From assembly GCF_949987515.2 (NCBI RefSeq), contig NC_082686.1:49081559-49145558 (forward strand): DNA of 64,000 bases. Direction: 5' to 3'. This DNA comes from Delphinus delphis. Taxonomy: Eukaryota; Chordata; Mammalia; Artiodactyla; Delphinidae. Made by a program: the position numbers and the translations under genes. Each line of letters begins with the position of its first letter. The stretch's first letter is position 1. The notes under the pieces were generated by a model. It did no database searches and was not told the origin of the DNA. It saw only the letters and a list, made by a program, of their open reading frames with translations. This document shows, in pieces, positions 21,350 to 33,278 of the stretch.

Positions 21350-23400
21350 AAAAACTCTGTCTTTTCTTGGATTGTTGGAGCTGAACAGGGCAACATGGTG
21401 TTTCTGAAGGCATCCTTAGCATTCCGAGTTTGTTGACAGACCAATGTACATTTATTAAAACAGGTTCTAAAAAACTGGGACTTTAGGTCCCAAACCTCAC
21501 CTGTTTTCAATGTCTGGAAGTCCACTTGATCTTGCGGAAAACACCCTCAAGTAGAAAGCAAAGATGGCACCCAAGAAGGATTCAGGCTGCGGAGAAGCAT
21601 TAGGAGTGACCCAGAAAACCTACACTTGAATTCTGCTGGGATAAGAATCCTCTGAGAAGGGTTTGTGGAGCATCACAACTGCACTGCTGATGCACTGTGG
21701 AGTGAATTGAGTTTGCATCATTGTACCCTCCTGCTATGACTTACCTCATGGTGATCAGGGTAGTGCCAACCTAAAGTTTGGAAATGTTTGACATGGCGGT
21801 TGCACAAAAGGAATTGGGGCAGAGCAGTGATAAAAGATGCACAACTGCCTGCAGAGGTGAACAGATATGTGGATGTGCTGTCTCTTAACCTGCTTTCTGT
21901 TATGAGTTGAATTCCAAAATGTTGGTTGAGTTTGCTAGGTTTGGTTCAGGTCTCCAAAAGGTAGGCTTGGTCTCCATGTGTGTGGCATCATTCTATATAA
22001 GCTCGAGAATTAGGGGTGTGTAGTGGAGAAGTGGAGGAGTGGTGGTAGCTGAGGATTTTCACTTAGGTTTCACTGAATAATAAATAACATGTACTATGCC
22101 TGAGAAGCAAGAAGTTTTCACAGAGACTTGTTAAGCCACCTCTTTCCAGTGTTGTTTTGATCTTGGGAAATCAGGGTGTGGGGACAGCACACCCAAACCT
22201 TGTGGCAGACAGTAGAAACCCTTTGGCACGTCTCAGAAACCTGACTATTACCTGTCACGAGGACAGGGGATTGCTGTGGTTTCTTTTTGAAGAAAAGATT
22301 TCATGAAACGGATGAGGAATTTTTAATCTACTATATTCTCATTTGTGGGACTGAAGGAATTAGTAGAAATTGTACTGTTCTTAAAATAATGAGACGATTA
22401 TCTTTAACTTTGGAAAATTAGAAAAGGACACTAAAATCAGGGACTTCTTATAAGAAGGAAGGAACCTTAAAGGTATCAGGTTCAACCCCATGGAATCACC
22501 TTTATCCTTCTCTTTCAAATGCTTGACTGGTTTCATACTGATAGAACAGGATAATCCAGTGCTACTTTCCCTAATAAGTCACTGAAGTTCAAATGTAAAA
22601 GGGGTGGGTGAGGACCTCTGACCTGCCTGTCTCTCTTGAGTGTAGTACACCAACACCTGCTATCAACAAGCCCAAAAAGTTTACTAAAGTTTTTGGCCAA
22701 GGAACCAACTTGGGTAGGACAGAAAGTCCTGCACAGCTCTCTTGTCTGCCAAACAGCATTGGCATTGGAGCCATTCCCAGTAGAGTGAGAATTTATAGAA
22801 GGTATACAATAGAGGTAATAAATTATATACCTTTGCTTGGGCAAATAACATTTTTTTATGATGACCTTAAATTACTTTGTGTTACTGATTACATGCCTCC
22901 AAAGTAGGACAGACATGAGTCTAGATTTAACAGGGGACACTGAGAAGGAAAAACAAATCTAATTCGGAGGAGTAGGTAAGTGTGAGTCTGTTAAAAGCAA
23001 ACAACCCGAGGTACCTCTCTTCATAGACAACATCCTGTCTGTTTGTACTTTGGCAAAAGCATGTGTGGGCAAACACTATTTTATTTGACATTGTCCTAAA
23101 AGGGCCAAGCTCCAATGACAATGCTTGCATCTTTGGCAAACACTCTCCAAAGGATAAGTTCATTTAAACGTGCAGACACACATCTTTATGTTTTGTGCAA
23201 ATTAATTTTTAGTAACTACATTTTACTTGCTTTGTTTCCTTCACACAACCCTTTGGTGGGCCGACATTATTGTCTGCCTAGCGCTCTTTTCCCAAGTCTA
23301 ACTTTCACCTTCCCTTTCTGGTCCCAGTCCTTTCCACAACTTGGCAGGTGCCTCCCTTGCTCTCTCCAGCTCCCAACCTCCTGCCCTATGAATGTTTTGT
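21350..23400. other. No recognised feature
   Basis: About 2 kb of unique-looking DNA. Short open frames on both strands show no known motif. Confidence 0.35.
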
Positions 23401-23565
23401 GGGAAGAGTTGGTAACTTCTTAGCATAATCATAACAGCAGCACAGATAAACTACTTTACAAGCCGATTTTGTAGGCACGGTGTGGTTTACCTAATAATCC
23501 TGTGTAGCAGTTTATCTCAATTCTGAGAATGAAGAAATTGAGGTCAGGAGAGATGGCAGAGCAAA
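23400..23565 (-). mobile_element. Possible MIR remnant
   Basis: CTGAGAATGAAGAAATTGAG in a MIR-like context; very diverged. Confidence 0.35.
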
Positions 23566-23569
23566 TCAT

Positions 23570-24320
23570 ATCAGATTTTGACATGGTTCATCTTATCTTT
23601 TATTAATCCTCTGCTTTATCTATCATACCATATTGCCTCCTTTTCAGAGAAAAATCTTGAATTGACTGGTAATCTGCATCCTAAAAGTCTTGATTCTAGG
23701 CATTGTTTTAATTAGGACAGTATTTATGGAGTCTCTTGTATTGTTATATGTATGTCTGTGTTAGGATGGTCAGAAAAGGGAAATTGTCTTGGTAGTTAAG
23801 AAATTGCTGAGTATCAAAAAAAAGGAGAAGGAAATATATTATTTAATACAAAAAAAGAACATTGGAGTTACTAAAACAAAAGATGATTTGAATAACTACA
23901 AGTCTACAGTCCACATAAGTCTATAATCTTGCTAGAGAGATTCCCCAAAGGCTATTCTATAAACTTGCTGCACAACTAGTGGAAAAAAAAATTGTTGACA
24001 AAACAAAGGCTATTCTACCAGTTCCTTGTTGTGGTTGTGAGACGAATTTATGTAATAAAGTGCTATTTAAAGTATGAGCTATAGTTTTATGCAGCTGATT
24101 TTACTTAATTCTAAAAAAGCTCGTTGAACACTGTGGCTGAACCTGGTGGAGCTGGATCTTTAGCCACATGAATTATTGAAATTCCACAACATTCCTGAAA
24201 GATTGGTAAATATTTTTCTCTTTTTGTCACAGAGGAGGCCCAGATGATAATAATAATAATAAAAAACTATGGTACTGTATTTATAAAATTTTTACTTCCT
24301 CCCCATAGTATTTGTTACAA
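23570..24320. other. No recognised feature; short (AAT)n at 24247-24263
   Basis: AT-rich DNA with a short ATA/ATT trinucleotide run near the right end; nothing else supportable. Confidence 0.4.
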
Positions 24321-24335
24321 TTGAAAATCATTCTT

Positions 24336-24664
24336 GGGCTTCCCTGGTGGCGCAGTGGTTAAGAATCTGCCTGCCAATGCAGGGGACATGGGTTTGAGCC
24401 CTGGTCTGGGAAGATCCCACATGCTGCAGAGCAACTAAGCCCATGCACCATAACTACTGAGGCTGCGCTCTAGAGCCTGCGAGCCACAACTACTGAAGAC
24501 TGCGTGCCTAGAGGCCGTGCTCCGCAACAAGAGAAGCCACCGCAATGAGAAGCCCGTACACCACAACAAAGAGTAGCCCCCACTCGCCGCCACAAGAGAA
24601 AGCCTGCACGCAGCAACAAAGACCCAATGCAGCCAAAAGAATTAAAAACAAAAAATTAAAAAAA
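24336..24664 (+). mobile_element. CHR-type SINE, long form
   Basis: Head GGGCTTCCCTGGTGGCGCAG, tRNA-like part, long CCACAACTA body, A-rich tail. TSD GAAAATCATTCTT at 24323-24335 and 24665-24677. About 75 bp before an oppositely oriented copy. Confidence 0.93.
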
Positions 24665-24740
24665 GAAAATCATTCTTTATATTAATAGGATTGGGAAGTA
24701 TTGAGGGAAAAGGCGGGTACTGTTGTGCTTCATGATTATT

Positions 24741-25068
24741 ATTATTATTTAAAGGAATTCCTTTATTTTTATTATCATTATTTATTTATTTATTTAATTT
24801 TATTTTTGGCTGTGTTGGGTCTTCGTTTCTGTGCAAGGGCTTTCTCTAGTTGCAGCAAGCTGGGGCCACTCTTCATCGCGGTACACGGGCCTCTCACTAT
24901 TGCGGCCTCTCTTGTTGCGGAGCACAGGCTCCAGACGCGCAGCTCAGTAGTTGTGGCTCATGGGTCTAGTTGTTCCGCGGCATGTGGGATCCTCCCAGAC
25001 CAGGGCTCGAACCCATGTCCCCTGCATTGGCAGGCAGATTCTCAACCACTGGGCCACCAGGGAAGCCG
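24741..25068 (-). mobile_element. CHR-type SINE, long form
   Basis: T/A-rich tail (ATTTATTTATTTATTTAA), body and tRNA-like head ending CACCAGGGAAGCC. TSD TTCATGATTATT at 24729-24740 and 25069-25080. Confidence 0.92.
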
Positions 25069-25081
25069 TTCATGATTATTT

Positions 25082-25920
25082 TGCAAGTTAAATCATTGCT
25101 CTGCTTTTGGTTGTTGACTGAATGACAAATACCCTTTTATCTGAAGAGTAAGAGGCTATGGGTGTCAACTGAGAGCAATGAAATCTCTAATACTCAATGT
25201 ATTGTTTTTCCATTCTTTTATTCTCTTATTTCTATCTGACATATATATGTCTTTCTTCACAGATCATACACACTTTATATATACCCATCATTGGTGCTAA
25301 AGTATATGACTTTTTTTTTAATTTAAGAAAGTTTTTGGTAAATTTTAACACAGTTAGGTACAATATAATCATTTCAACATAAAAATTATTGAGATACTGT
25401 AATTTTTAAACTAAGACTTCAAAATTCAGTGTGTATTTTACTTACAAGTCAATTTGAACTAGCCATATTTCAGGTGAACGACAGCCGCATGAGTCTGGTG
25501 ACCACAGTATTGGGTCTGCGTGGTGGGATAGAATAGTAAACAACACAGGCATGGCCACTATCTGTAATATGACTTTCTTTTTTGGCAAACATACCTGAAT
25601 TTATATATCCAAATGCAGCCCATTTCCTTCAGAATGAAAGCATATTTCTGCATTATTGACATTTTCAAGATTTTGGAATTTCACTTTTTTGGAACTTTTT
25701 TTTTAATACCACCAAGGGTGTTAAGTTTTGCTTAACACCCTTGGTTGATTTTTGGTAAGGCTGAAAGTCATTTGAAGCCAACTGAGGTAGATGAATGGGC
25801 TGAATAACATAAATTGTGGTAAAACATGAGCCAAGAATATGAGCAACCCTGCCTGAGAAGTTCCCATCTCTTGTTTCTTGTTTCATAAAGAACATTTTTA
25901 AAAGTGATTTTCTGATCCCA
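25082..25920. other. No recognised gene; contains one perfect hairpin
   Basis: AT-rich DNA. The only structure I see is the inverted repeat at 25711-25745, listed separately. Confidence 0.4.
25711..25745. repeat. Perfect 15-bp inverted repeat, 5-nt loop
   Basis: ACCAAGGGTGTTAAG (25711-25725), loop TTTTG, then CTTAACACCCTTGGT (25731-25745). All 15 pairs match. It is not bounded by known transposon ends or a TSD I can see. Confidence 0.95.
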
Positions 25921-26330
25921 ATGGCTGCCTTTTGCAGAGTCAAAATGTCAAGGCCCTGCCTGATTGAGCTCCATCTAACTTTACAGGTGCACTTGCCATG
26001 CTACTGCCATGAACTCTGGTTACATGAACTACATGACCTTCCCTCCATCCTTAGCAACTCTGTGCTTTTGCCTATGTTGTTCCTATTCTCATTGACTTGT
26101 ATATATTACCCTTCATTCCAGAAACGTTTAAATGTGGCCGTCTTTATTCCTGCTGAATTCTACTCATCTTTAAGGATTTATCAGTTCCCATATCTTTCCA
26201 GTAGGAAATGAATCTCTGAGCTTCCCTAGTATTCTACGTTGCCTTCTATTTTGTAGTATAGCTCTTAGATTCTAAGCTTTTTGCTTATATGCCTTCAGTT
26301 TTGTAGGATTAGCATCTAGCCCAGTTTCTT
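25921..26330 (+). mobile_element. Probable L2 LINE fragment
   Basis: Order of segments (GCCATGCTACTGCCATGAAC, TTTTGCCTATGTTGTTCCTA, TTCTACTCATCTTTAAGGAT) resembles the L2 3' part. The long plus-strand frame over it is not a gene I recognise. Confidence 0.45.
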
Positions 26331-26334
26331 CTCC

Positions 26335-26758
26335 TATTAAATGGAATAAATCAGACCTGTTTTCTTGCTTTTTCCCCACTCCTTGCAACTCATTTGCTTA
26401 TTCACTTATTTAAGAATGATTTATAGATCAACAACAATGCACTGGGCAAGCAATGAGTATATAAAGATCTATTTGATTACTTTCTTCTTCTTGTGGAGTT
26501 CATAGCTTACTAGGGGAGCCAGTGACATAATGAAGTAATTGCAAAACAATACAATAAGTGCTATTGCAGAAATAAGTGCCGGATTAAGTTGTGACCCAGC
26601 AGAGAGAGTAATCAATTCTGTCTTTGGGCGGTGGAGGATGGCTCCATAGAACAGAAGACACTAGGTCTGTTTCTAAAAGGACAAATAGGTGTCACCAAAT
26701 AAACAAAGATAAAAAAGACATTCCAGAGAGGAAAAACTATATGAAGCCATCAGTATAC
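26335..26758. other. No recognised feature
   Basis: Unique-looking, possibly very old repeat-derived; not assignable. Confidence 0.35.
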
Positions 26759-26771
26759 AAGAAAATATTAT

Positions 26772-27103
26772 GGGACTTCCCTGGTGGTCCAGTGATAAAG
26801 AATCCGCCTTCCAATGCAGGGGACGCGGGTTAGATCCCTGGTCGTGGAACTAAGATCCCACATGCCGCGGGGTAACAAAGCCCGTGCGCCACAGCTACTG
26901 AGCCCTGCGCCTCAACTAGAGAGCCTGCGTGCTGCAAACTACAGAGCCCATGAGCTCTGGAACCCGTGCGCCACAACTAGAGAAAAGCCCACGTGTCACA
27001 ACTAGAGAGAAGCACATGTGCTGCAAAGAAGAGCCTGCATGCCACAACAAAGACCCCACGCAGCCAAAAAAAAAAATATATATATATATATATTTAACAA
27101 AAA
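26772..27103 (+). mobile_element. CHR-1-type SINE, long form
   Basis: Head GGGACTTCCCTGGTGGTCCA, B-box-like GGGTTAGATCCCTGG, expanded body, and a tail of A-run plus (TA)n at about 27075-27092. TSD AAGAAAATATTAT at 26759-26771 and 27104-27116. Confidence 0.92.
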
Positions 27104-27116
27104 AAGAAAATATTAT

Positions 27117-29156
27117 ATCTTCAGTCAATTGCAAAACATTTGAGATTTGGAGGGTAAGAAATGGGATTAGAGAGGGAAGAGGGGCAGATTTTAGAGAGCC
27201 TTGTGTACTATGCAAAGAGGCTTGGACTTTGTGTAGTTGAAAGGGAACCTCCAAAGTAATTAAATCACAGAGGTTACAGGACTGGGTTATAATTTAGAAA
27301 GGTCTGGAGCAGGGGAGAATGAACTTTAGAGGTGGGTGGTGGAGAGGGAGGAAATAGAATTCAGGCTGTCTGTCTGTCTGGTTAGGATGCTAATATAAAA
27401 GTTCAGCTGAGGACTGATGAAGGCCTGAACTAAGGCAGAGGCAGAAGGGAAAGGGAGGGATGGGTCAGGTCTGAGAGATATTTAGGGGACAGAATAGACA
27501 GGATTTGTGGCTATGCTTTTGGACTGATGCAAGGATAAAATGTAATAATATATGCTCAAGAACCAAATATGAGGCACTCTAGAAAGGTGAAGAATTATCA
27601 AATAACTGGTGATGGGATTGGTAATATAAAACACTTACATATTACCTAAAAGAAAATGTATTAAAAATGTCTGCCAGATAAAGCTATGTATTTTCTCTAG
27701 TGTATTTAAAAACATTTGTGACTTGAATGGAAATATTTGAAGAAATGAAAATTCAAACTAACTTGATTATTTTCTGCTAAATCTTTAATTCAGGTCCAAT
27801 GACCATGAAATGCTAAACGTGGTAGAAATTGTGGTGGTGAGATCAAGAGAAGTGGGAAGAAAGACAGAGAGAAAGGGGGTAATCTTAGTGTAGGACTCTC
27901 ACAGCTCCATGTCCTATGCTCTGCAAGTGTCTTCAATAGAGTGTGGGCCTTTGCTCCCTAGAACTTCCTGGAAAGAGGGTAATCTTTTCTCTCCCCTCAG
28001 GGGCACTAAGGAAAAGCACTGCTTTAAGTTTCCCTCTATCATCTTCCTTCTGGGCAAAAGACGGCCAAAGGCAGTGGCTTGGAGAAAGGCATTGCTTTGC
28101 TAATTCCCCACAAAAAGTGAGATCTGGAGAAGCCTAGGTGCATTGTTTGCATAAGACAACATCAAAATTGGTAAGAACCTGCCAGTTCCTCCTGGCTTCA
28201 TTCACGTACTGCCCCAGGGAACTGGCATTGCTTTAACTCAGGAAAAACCCGGGGCTGACCATGCTTTTAGATGTGGGATCGTCAGGTGGTCAAACATTGG
28301 AAAGAGAGAAAGATACAAACAAAAGGCAGAGATATGACACAGAATTTTGTGTTGACCTATTTGCAAGAGTCTGAGACCTGGAATGGGGAGAAATGAGACT
28401 GGAGAATGAGGCAAGGGCTGGGTCTTGGAGGGCCTTGGATTCTGTTAAAGGAGTTGGTGTAGGAGCGAGGGACCCCCAGAAATAACTTAGTCAAGGAAGA
28501 ACCGGGATCAGGTGGTAATTTAGAAAGACCTGAAGGCTGTGTGGAGGATGGGCTGTGGCACACAGCAAGCCCAGGGAGGGTAAGATTTAAAGTTCCTGTT
28601 TGCCCAGCAAGAGCACATGGGATCTGATGAGGGTGTTTGCCTTTTGCCGCTGTCCAGATCCAGGAGAATGTAACTTAGGGACCCAGTGTAAGCCAGGTGT
28701 CAGGTCTTTATTGCCCTGTCATCTTTCATCACACATAAACCTCCTTCATACCGGCCTCTCAGCTCTAGCCTGAGAATCATTGGTTCTTGCCCCAGGTGGG
28801 AGGCAGAGTAGAGAAGAGGAGGTTTCAGAGGCTCCGTGAATCACCAAGGAGAGGCAGCTGGCTATAAAACCCACACAGAATGTGAGCTGGGTAATTTGAA
28901 AAGTGTGGCTGAAACCCAACAAACACCTCACTCTAACTTGCCCTCCCTACCCTTGGGTGAAAATGAGTCAAACAAGGGAGTACCCAGGCAGAATGCTGGG
29001 GCAGTATGGTTCTTTACGAAGAAGGAGGCCTCATGACCATTATTAAGGAGAAAGGAAGATTTAGGGGGTTCTAGAATTTTCTGATTTTCCTTTTATTTTC
29101 CTATTTATTTTTCCTATTTTTACCCCTACTTAGATGATTCCATTCTTTTGCTAACT
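27117..29156. other. No recognised gene; purine-rich, repeat-like in places
   Basis: AG-rich stretches (about 27140-27560 and 28360-28560) contain GAGAGCCTTGTG and GAGGGCCTTGGATTCTG. They resemble one ancient interspersed repeat that I cannot name. No supportable exon. Confidence 0.35.
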
Positions 29157-29170
29157 CTCTAATCTAGTTC

Positions 29171-29435
29171 GTTTTTTAAAATATTTATTTATTTATTTTT
29201 GGCTGCGTTGGGTCTTCGTTGCAGTGCGTGGGCTTCTCATTGTGGTGGCTTCTCTTGTTGTGGAGCACGGGCTCTAGGTGCGTGGGCTTCAGTAGTTGTG
29301 GCACACGGGTTCAGTAGTTGTGGTGCATGGACTTAGTTGCTCCGCGGCATGTGGGATCTTCCCGGGCCAGGGATCGAACCCGTGTCCCCTGCATTGGCAG
29401 GTGGATTCTTAACCACTGTGCCACCAGGGAAGTCC
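29171..29435 (-). mobile_element. CHR-type SINE, long form
   Basis: Left T/A-rich tail, GGCTGCGTTGGGTCTTCGTT body on plus, tRNA-like head complement ending GCCACCAGGGAAGTCC. Perfect TSD CTCTAATCTAGTTC at 29157-29170 and 29436-29449. Confidence 0.93.
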
Positions 29436-29449
29436 CTCTAATCTAGTTC

Positions 29450-30060
29450 TTCAGCATAATAAATTTTCTCTCTTCTTCAGAAAACCCATCACCATGCTGA
29501 GTATTTAAGAGCTCCTTAAAATTTGCCAGTGAACTTGTTTTAAAAGGTTAAATCGGAATGAACACAACATTTAGATATAGTAGATTTGTTGATGACTGGA
29601 GGGTGGAAAGAAATTTCAGTAATCTATATTGCTGCCATCACTGACTCTTTGTTCCAAAAGGCATCTTAAAGATCCAGTGGCTCTAACTTGATGCCCCCTA
29701 AAACTCAATGGCAGTTACCCTGCCTGTGAAGATGTAGAGCATGGGGACCTCATTACTTTCTCAGGCAGTCCTTCTGACAGTCAGAACTGAAAACTGATTC
29801 CCATAATGGTCACCACTCCTTGTAGTTCCACTTTCCTATGCAGTATAATTTTTACCCTTTTCTCATGGTAGAGAAGGGGGACAAAAATTATAAGCACAGC
29901 AACTTTTGCCTCCGGCAAACGCTAAGACTAGAGCTATGTATTTTGCAATAATCACCCCTTGATTGAATTCGCTGCCCTTTGCAAACAGTTATGTGCCCCT
30001 TCTGTTCCTCTTTTCCTTTCCTTTAGTCCACTCTTTCAATATGTAAAATATGAAGAATCT
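29450..30060. other. No recognised feature
   Basis: Unique-looking DNA. Confidence 0.4.
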
Positions 30061-30069
30061 GATCTTTAC

Positions 30070-30390
30070 CAACAGTAGCATAAATTCTTCGTTCTTAAGC
30101 CATTCCCAATATGGAGTACCATACACAATCCTATCTTGAGTTTTAGATCAAGGCCAGAGTTTCTATGAATTGAACTTTGGTGGATTTCTTTTCCTTTTTT
30201 CTGGTGAGACTCTGTAGCTTTGCTGAGAAGTATCTGGTGGAGAGGGAACATCCAGACCTCCTGAACAACCTGTCAACATGAAATTCCCAGAATCTTCCAC
30301 AATCACTGGTTCAGACCTTTCAGACTTAGTTCTTTTGCTATTAAGATGACTGTTGAAATCATCATAAAATAACAGGTTGGTCACAATTCG
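30070..30390 (-). pseudogene. Possible decayed exon or retropseudogene, unknown origin
   Basis: The minus strand is open for about 73 codons (30384 down to 30166), reading SERSEPVIVEDSGNFMLTG and PPDTSQQSYRVSPEKRKRNP. The same frame continues past two stops with DRIVYGTPYWEWLKNEEFML to about 30070, where TTGGTAAAG looks like a splice donor. A coding-like frame on both sides of stops suggests a dead exon or retropseudogene. I do not recognise the parent gene. Chance remains possible. Confidence 0.3.
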
Positions 30391-30399
30391 AGATGCAAT

Positions 30400-31195
30400 T
30401 TTGAAATCTTACGTCTCTTTGTGATCTCTCTTCCTCCCTCTCTAGAATAAGTGGGTGGGCGGGTAGATGTGTGTGCAGCAAAATATGGTGGCACAGGAAG
30501 AGGTGGGCTGGGTGGATGGAATTGTTTCTTACTGTGGTTGGGTCTCACAGCTTTTTACGGTTGTTTTGTTTCTACCCTTCTAGCCCCATTTTGACCAACT
30601 CCTTCCTCACCGCTTCGCCCTAAACCCCAAAAAAACCACAACTACAGTCAAATAATTAAACACACAAAACAAATAAAACTGCCTCTGTGTGAATATGCCT
30701 CTCTGGTCACGCCATCCCTGTGGGAGACACCTCCCTCATTGACAGTAACAGGCAGAATTTCTCAAGTGAGCCAGGCATGCAGCAGATTCTGCACCCTCAA
30801 GGCAGAATGGAGAGGGAAGGCCAGAGCTTCTGGAAGGGTTTGGACCTGTTGGTTCTTGGAAACTAGGGGGAGGGTGGGGCAAAGGCACGCCCAAGAATCC
30901 TGGCAGACTCAGAAGGGAGAGGAAAAAAAAATCTCTCATGTCACAGCCGCTTGTTCATTTGACAAAATCTGGGATTTTGTTGGTCCCTTGGGTTCCTGGC
31001 TGAGCGAGGGTGAGAGGAATCTCCTGGGTTTGCAGATCTGGCATGACCATGGATGAGCTGATTTCAAATAACTTTCTAATGTAAACTTAAAATTTATTCC
31101 CTCAGAATTCTAAAGCTCCACCTCAAATCTAACTAAATGGTTAAGTTCTAAAATGATATATGCATTTTGCAATTTTTCTGTCCTTATAGTCCTAG
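30400..31195. other. No recognised feature
   Basis: Unique-looking DNA, moderately GC-rich around 30740-30920. Confidence 0.4.
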
Positions 31196-31204
31196 CATGG
31201 GACG

Positions 31205-31375
31205 ACAAGTTTACTAGTGAGCACTAAACTCACTTGGGAAGCTTTTAGAAAATTGCCTGGAGCTCACCCAAGACCAATTAAATCAGAAATACGACCAGTT
31301 GGCATATTAATATCTATGTAGAAGTTTCCAATAGATTTAATGAGCAACCAGGGTTGAGAGCCACTGCAATATTTG
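31205..31375. mobile_element. MER5A-like hAT remnant
   Basis: CACTTGGGAAGCTTTTAGAA near the left, AATCAGAAATACGACCAGTT inside and GGGTTGAGAGCCACTGC at the right follow MER5A. Confidence 0.65.
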
Positions 31376-31804
31376 AACCAATCTGTCAACCAGTATTTCT
31401 AGAGGTTTACTCAATATTAACATTGTGCTACATCCTGGGACTACAGATAAAGTGGTGATGTGGGCGCTCAGTGAGAGGAACTGACAATAGCTATTGGAGT
31501 GTGAGGAAGGCTCAGTCTGAGGAAGGAGGAAAACCAGGAGAGAAGAGAGTCCAGGAAGGAAGACAGTATTTCAAGGAGTTCAGCCTGATCAACAGAGCTT
31601 GTGCTGCAGAGCAGTCCCTAATCAGATAATTTGAAATGTCTCAATATTGGATAACAGGAAGATTGTTGGTGACTTTGTGATCATTTGTGCTGAGATTTCA
31701 ATTGGCTGAGGAGATAAGGAAACGAAGATAAATATGGACTGAAGTGTTAAGAATTCTGGTTATGAAGTGACAGTTTCAAAGGGGATATGGGGTCTAGGAA
31801 TTTT
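31376..31804. other. No recognised feature
   Basis: Purine-rich unique-looking DNA. Confidence 0.4.
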
Positions 31805-31817
31805 TTTTCTTCTAGTT

Positions 31818-32032
31818 GTTTTTTTTTTCTTTTCTCTTTGCGGTACGCGGGCCTCCCACTGCCGTGGCCTCTCCCGTTGCGGAGCCTAGGCTCTGGTTGC
31901 GCAGGCTCAGCGGCCATGGCTCACGGGCCCCGCCGCTCTGCGGCATGTGGGATCTTCCTAGACCGGGGCTCGAACTCGTGTGCCCTGCATCGGCAGGCAG
32001 ACTCTCAACCACTGCGCCACCAGGGAAGCCCC
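31818..32032 (-). mobile_element. CHR-2-type SINE, short form
   Basis: T-rich tail, CGGTACGCGGGCCTCCCACT (plus), body, and complement of the head ending CCACCAGGGAAGCCC. TSD TTTTCTTCTAGTT (31805-31817) / TTTTCTTCCAGTT (32033-32045). The target is the 3' end of an old L1. Confidence 0.92.
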
Positions 32033-32550
32033 TTTTCTTCCAGTTTTATGGAGATATAATTGACAAATAACATTATATTAGTTTAAGGTGTACAATATAA
32101 TGCTTTGATATATATATATTAACTGAGAAATGATCACCACAATAAGCTTAACATCCATCACCCCACATAGTTATAATTTTTTTCTTGCAAAAAGTCCTTT
32201 TAAGGTCTACTCTCTTAGCAACTTTCAAATATACAATACAGTATTGCCAACTATAGCCACCATGCTGTACATTACATCCCTAGAACTTATTTATCTTAAA
32301 GCTAGAAGTTTGTACCTTTTTGACTATCTTCATTCATTTCCCCCAGCTCCCACCCTTCACCTCCGGCAGCCACCAATCTCTTCCCTGTTTCTATGAGTTT
32401 GGTTTTTTAAAAAATATTCCACATATAAGTGAGATCATACAGTTTTTGTCTTTCTCTGGCTTATTTCACTTAGCATAATGTCCTCAAGTTCCATCCATGT
32501 TGCAGCAATGGTGGATTTCCTTCTTTTTTATGGCTAATATTCCATTATAT
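32033..32550 (-). mobile_element. Old L1 (L1MA-type) 3' end
   Basis: Plus-strand landmarks GGAGATATAATTGACAAATA, CATCCATCACCCCACATAG and CTTATTTCACTTAGCATAAT are the complement of an L1MA 3' end. A second copy of its terminus lies inverted at 32581-32690. Confidence 0.75.
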
Positions 32551-32579
32551 ATCTATCTATATCTATCTATAGATATATA
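32545..32579. repeat. (ATCT)n / TA-rich simple repeat
   Basis: ATCTATCTATATCTATCTAT followed by AGATATATA; lies at the junction of two inverted L1 pieces. Confidence 0.85.
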
Positions 32580-32580
32580 A

Positions 32581-32690
32581 ACTTGTGGTGACCATTTCAC
32601 AGTTAATATGTATATCAAATCATTATGTTATACACCTTAAACTAATATAATGCTATAAGTCAATTATATCTCAATAAAACTGGAAGAGAA
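32581..32690 (+). mobile_element. Old L1 3' terminus, plus strand
   Basis: CATTATGTTATACACCTTAA then CAATTATATCTCAATAAAAC is the sense L1MA 3' terminus, an inverted match to 32041-32112. Confidence 0.75.
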
Positions 32691-32699
32691 AAAATTCCT

Positions 32700-33238
32700 A
32701 GACCCTGTATCCCCATTTAAGACTGTTGTTTCATAACCATAATTCTTAACAGTTCAGTTCATATTTACCTTCATTTCCTTTTATATACCACGTTTTGAAT
32801 TTTTAAAAAGTTTGGTGAAGACTGGTTTAGATCTGAGTATATGTACATGCTAAAGGGAGGGGAGTGAATGACAATATAGGGGAGGGAATAATGGATGAAA
32901 CACAGTTCCTGAGAATGCAGAAGGGATGGGATCCAGAGCATGGGTCAAAGGGTTCAGCCTTGGACAGAAGGAGAATAGAGACTCTGCTGCCATTGTAATG
33001 GTGGGGAGGGTGGAATTGTTGGTGTGGATGGAGACAAATGTTTAGGCACAGACGTGGGTGGCAATGTGAGATGTTTGCCTGCTGGCCTCTAATTCACTGT
33101 GATGTGGAGGTGAGGTTGGGGTCAAGGTTTCCTAGTAGGTCATTCCCCTTGGAGACTGCTGAAACTATTGAGATCGAGTGACAGCCAGAGTTGAGCACAT
33201 CTCATTTCTCACTCCCCTCACTCTCTCTTGACACGTGG

Positions 33239-33278
<40 letters not shown>

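Noticed and set aside
25711..25745. MicroRNA precursor
   Set aside because: The stem is only 15 bp, too short for a typical pre-miRNA, and flanks do not extend the pairing.
25665..25943. 92-codon minus-strand frame spanning the hairpin
   Set aside because: No recognisable motif, and it partly depends on the inverted repeat and an A-run; not enough to call a gene.
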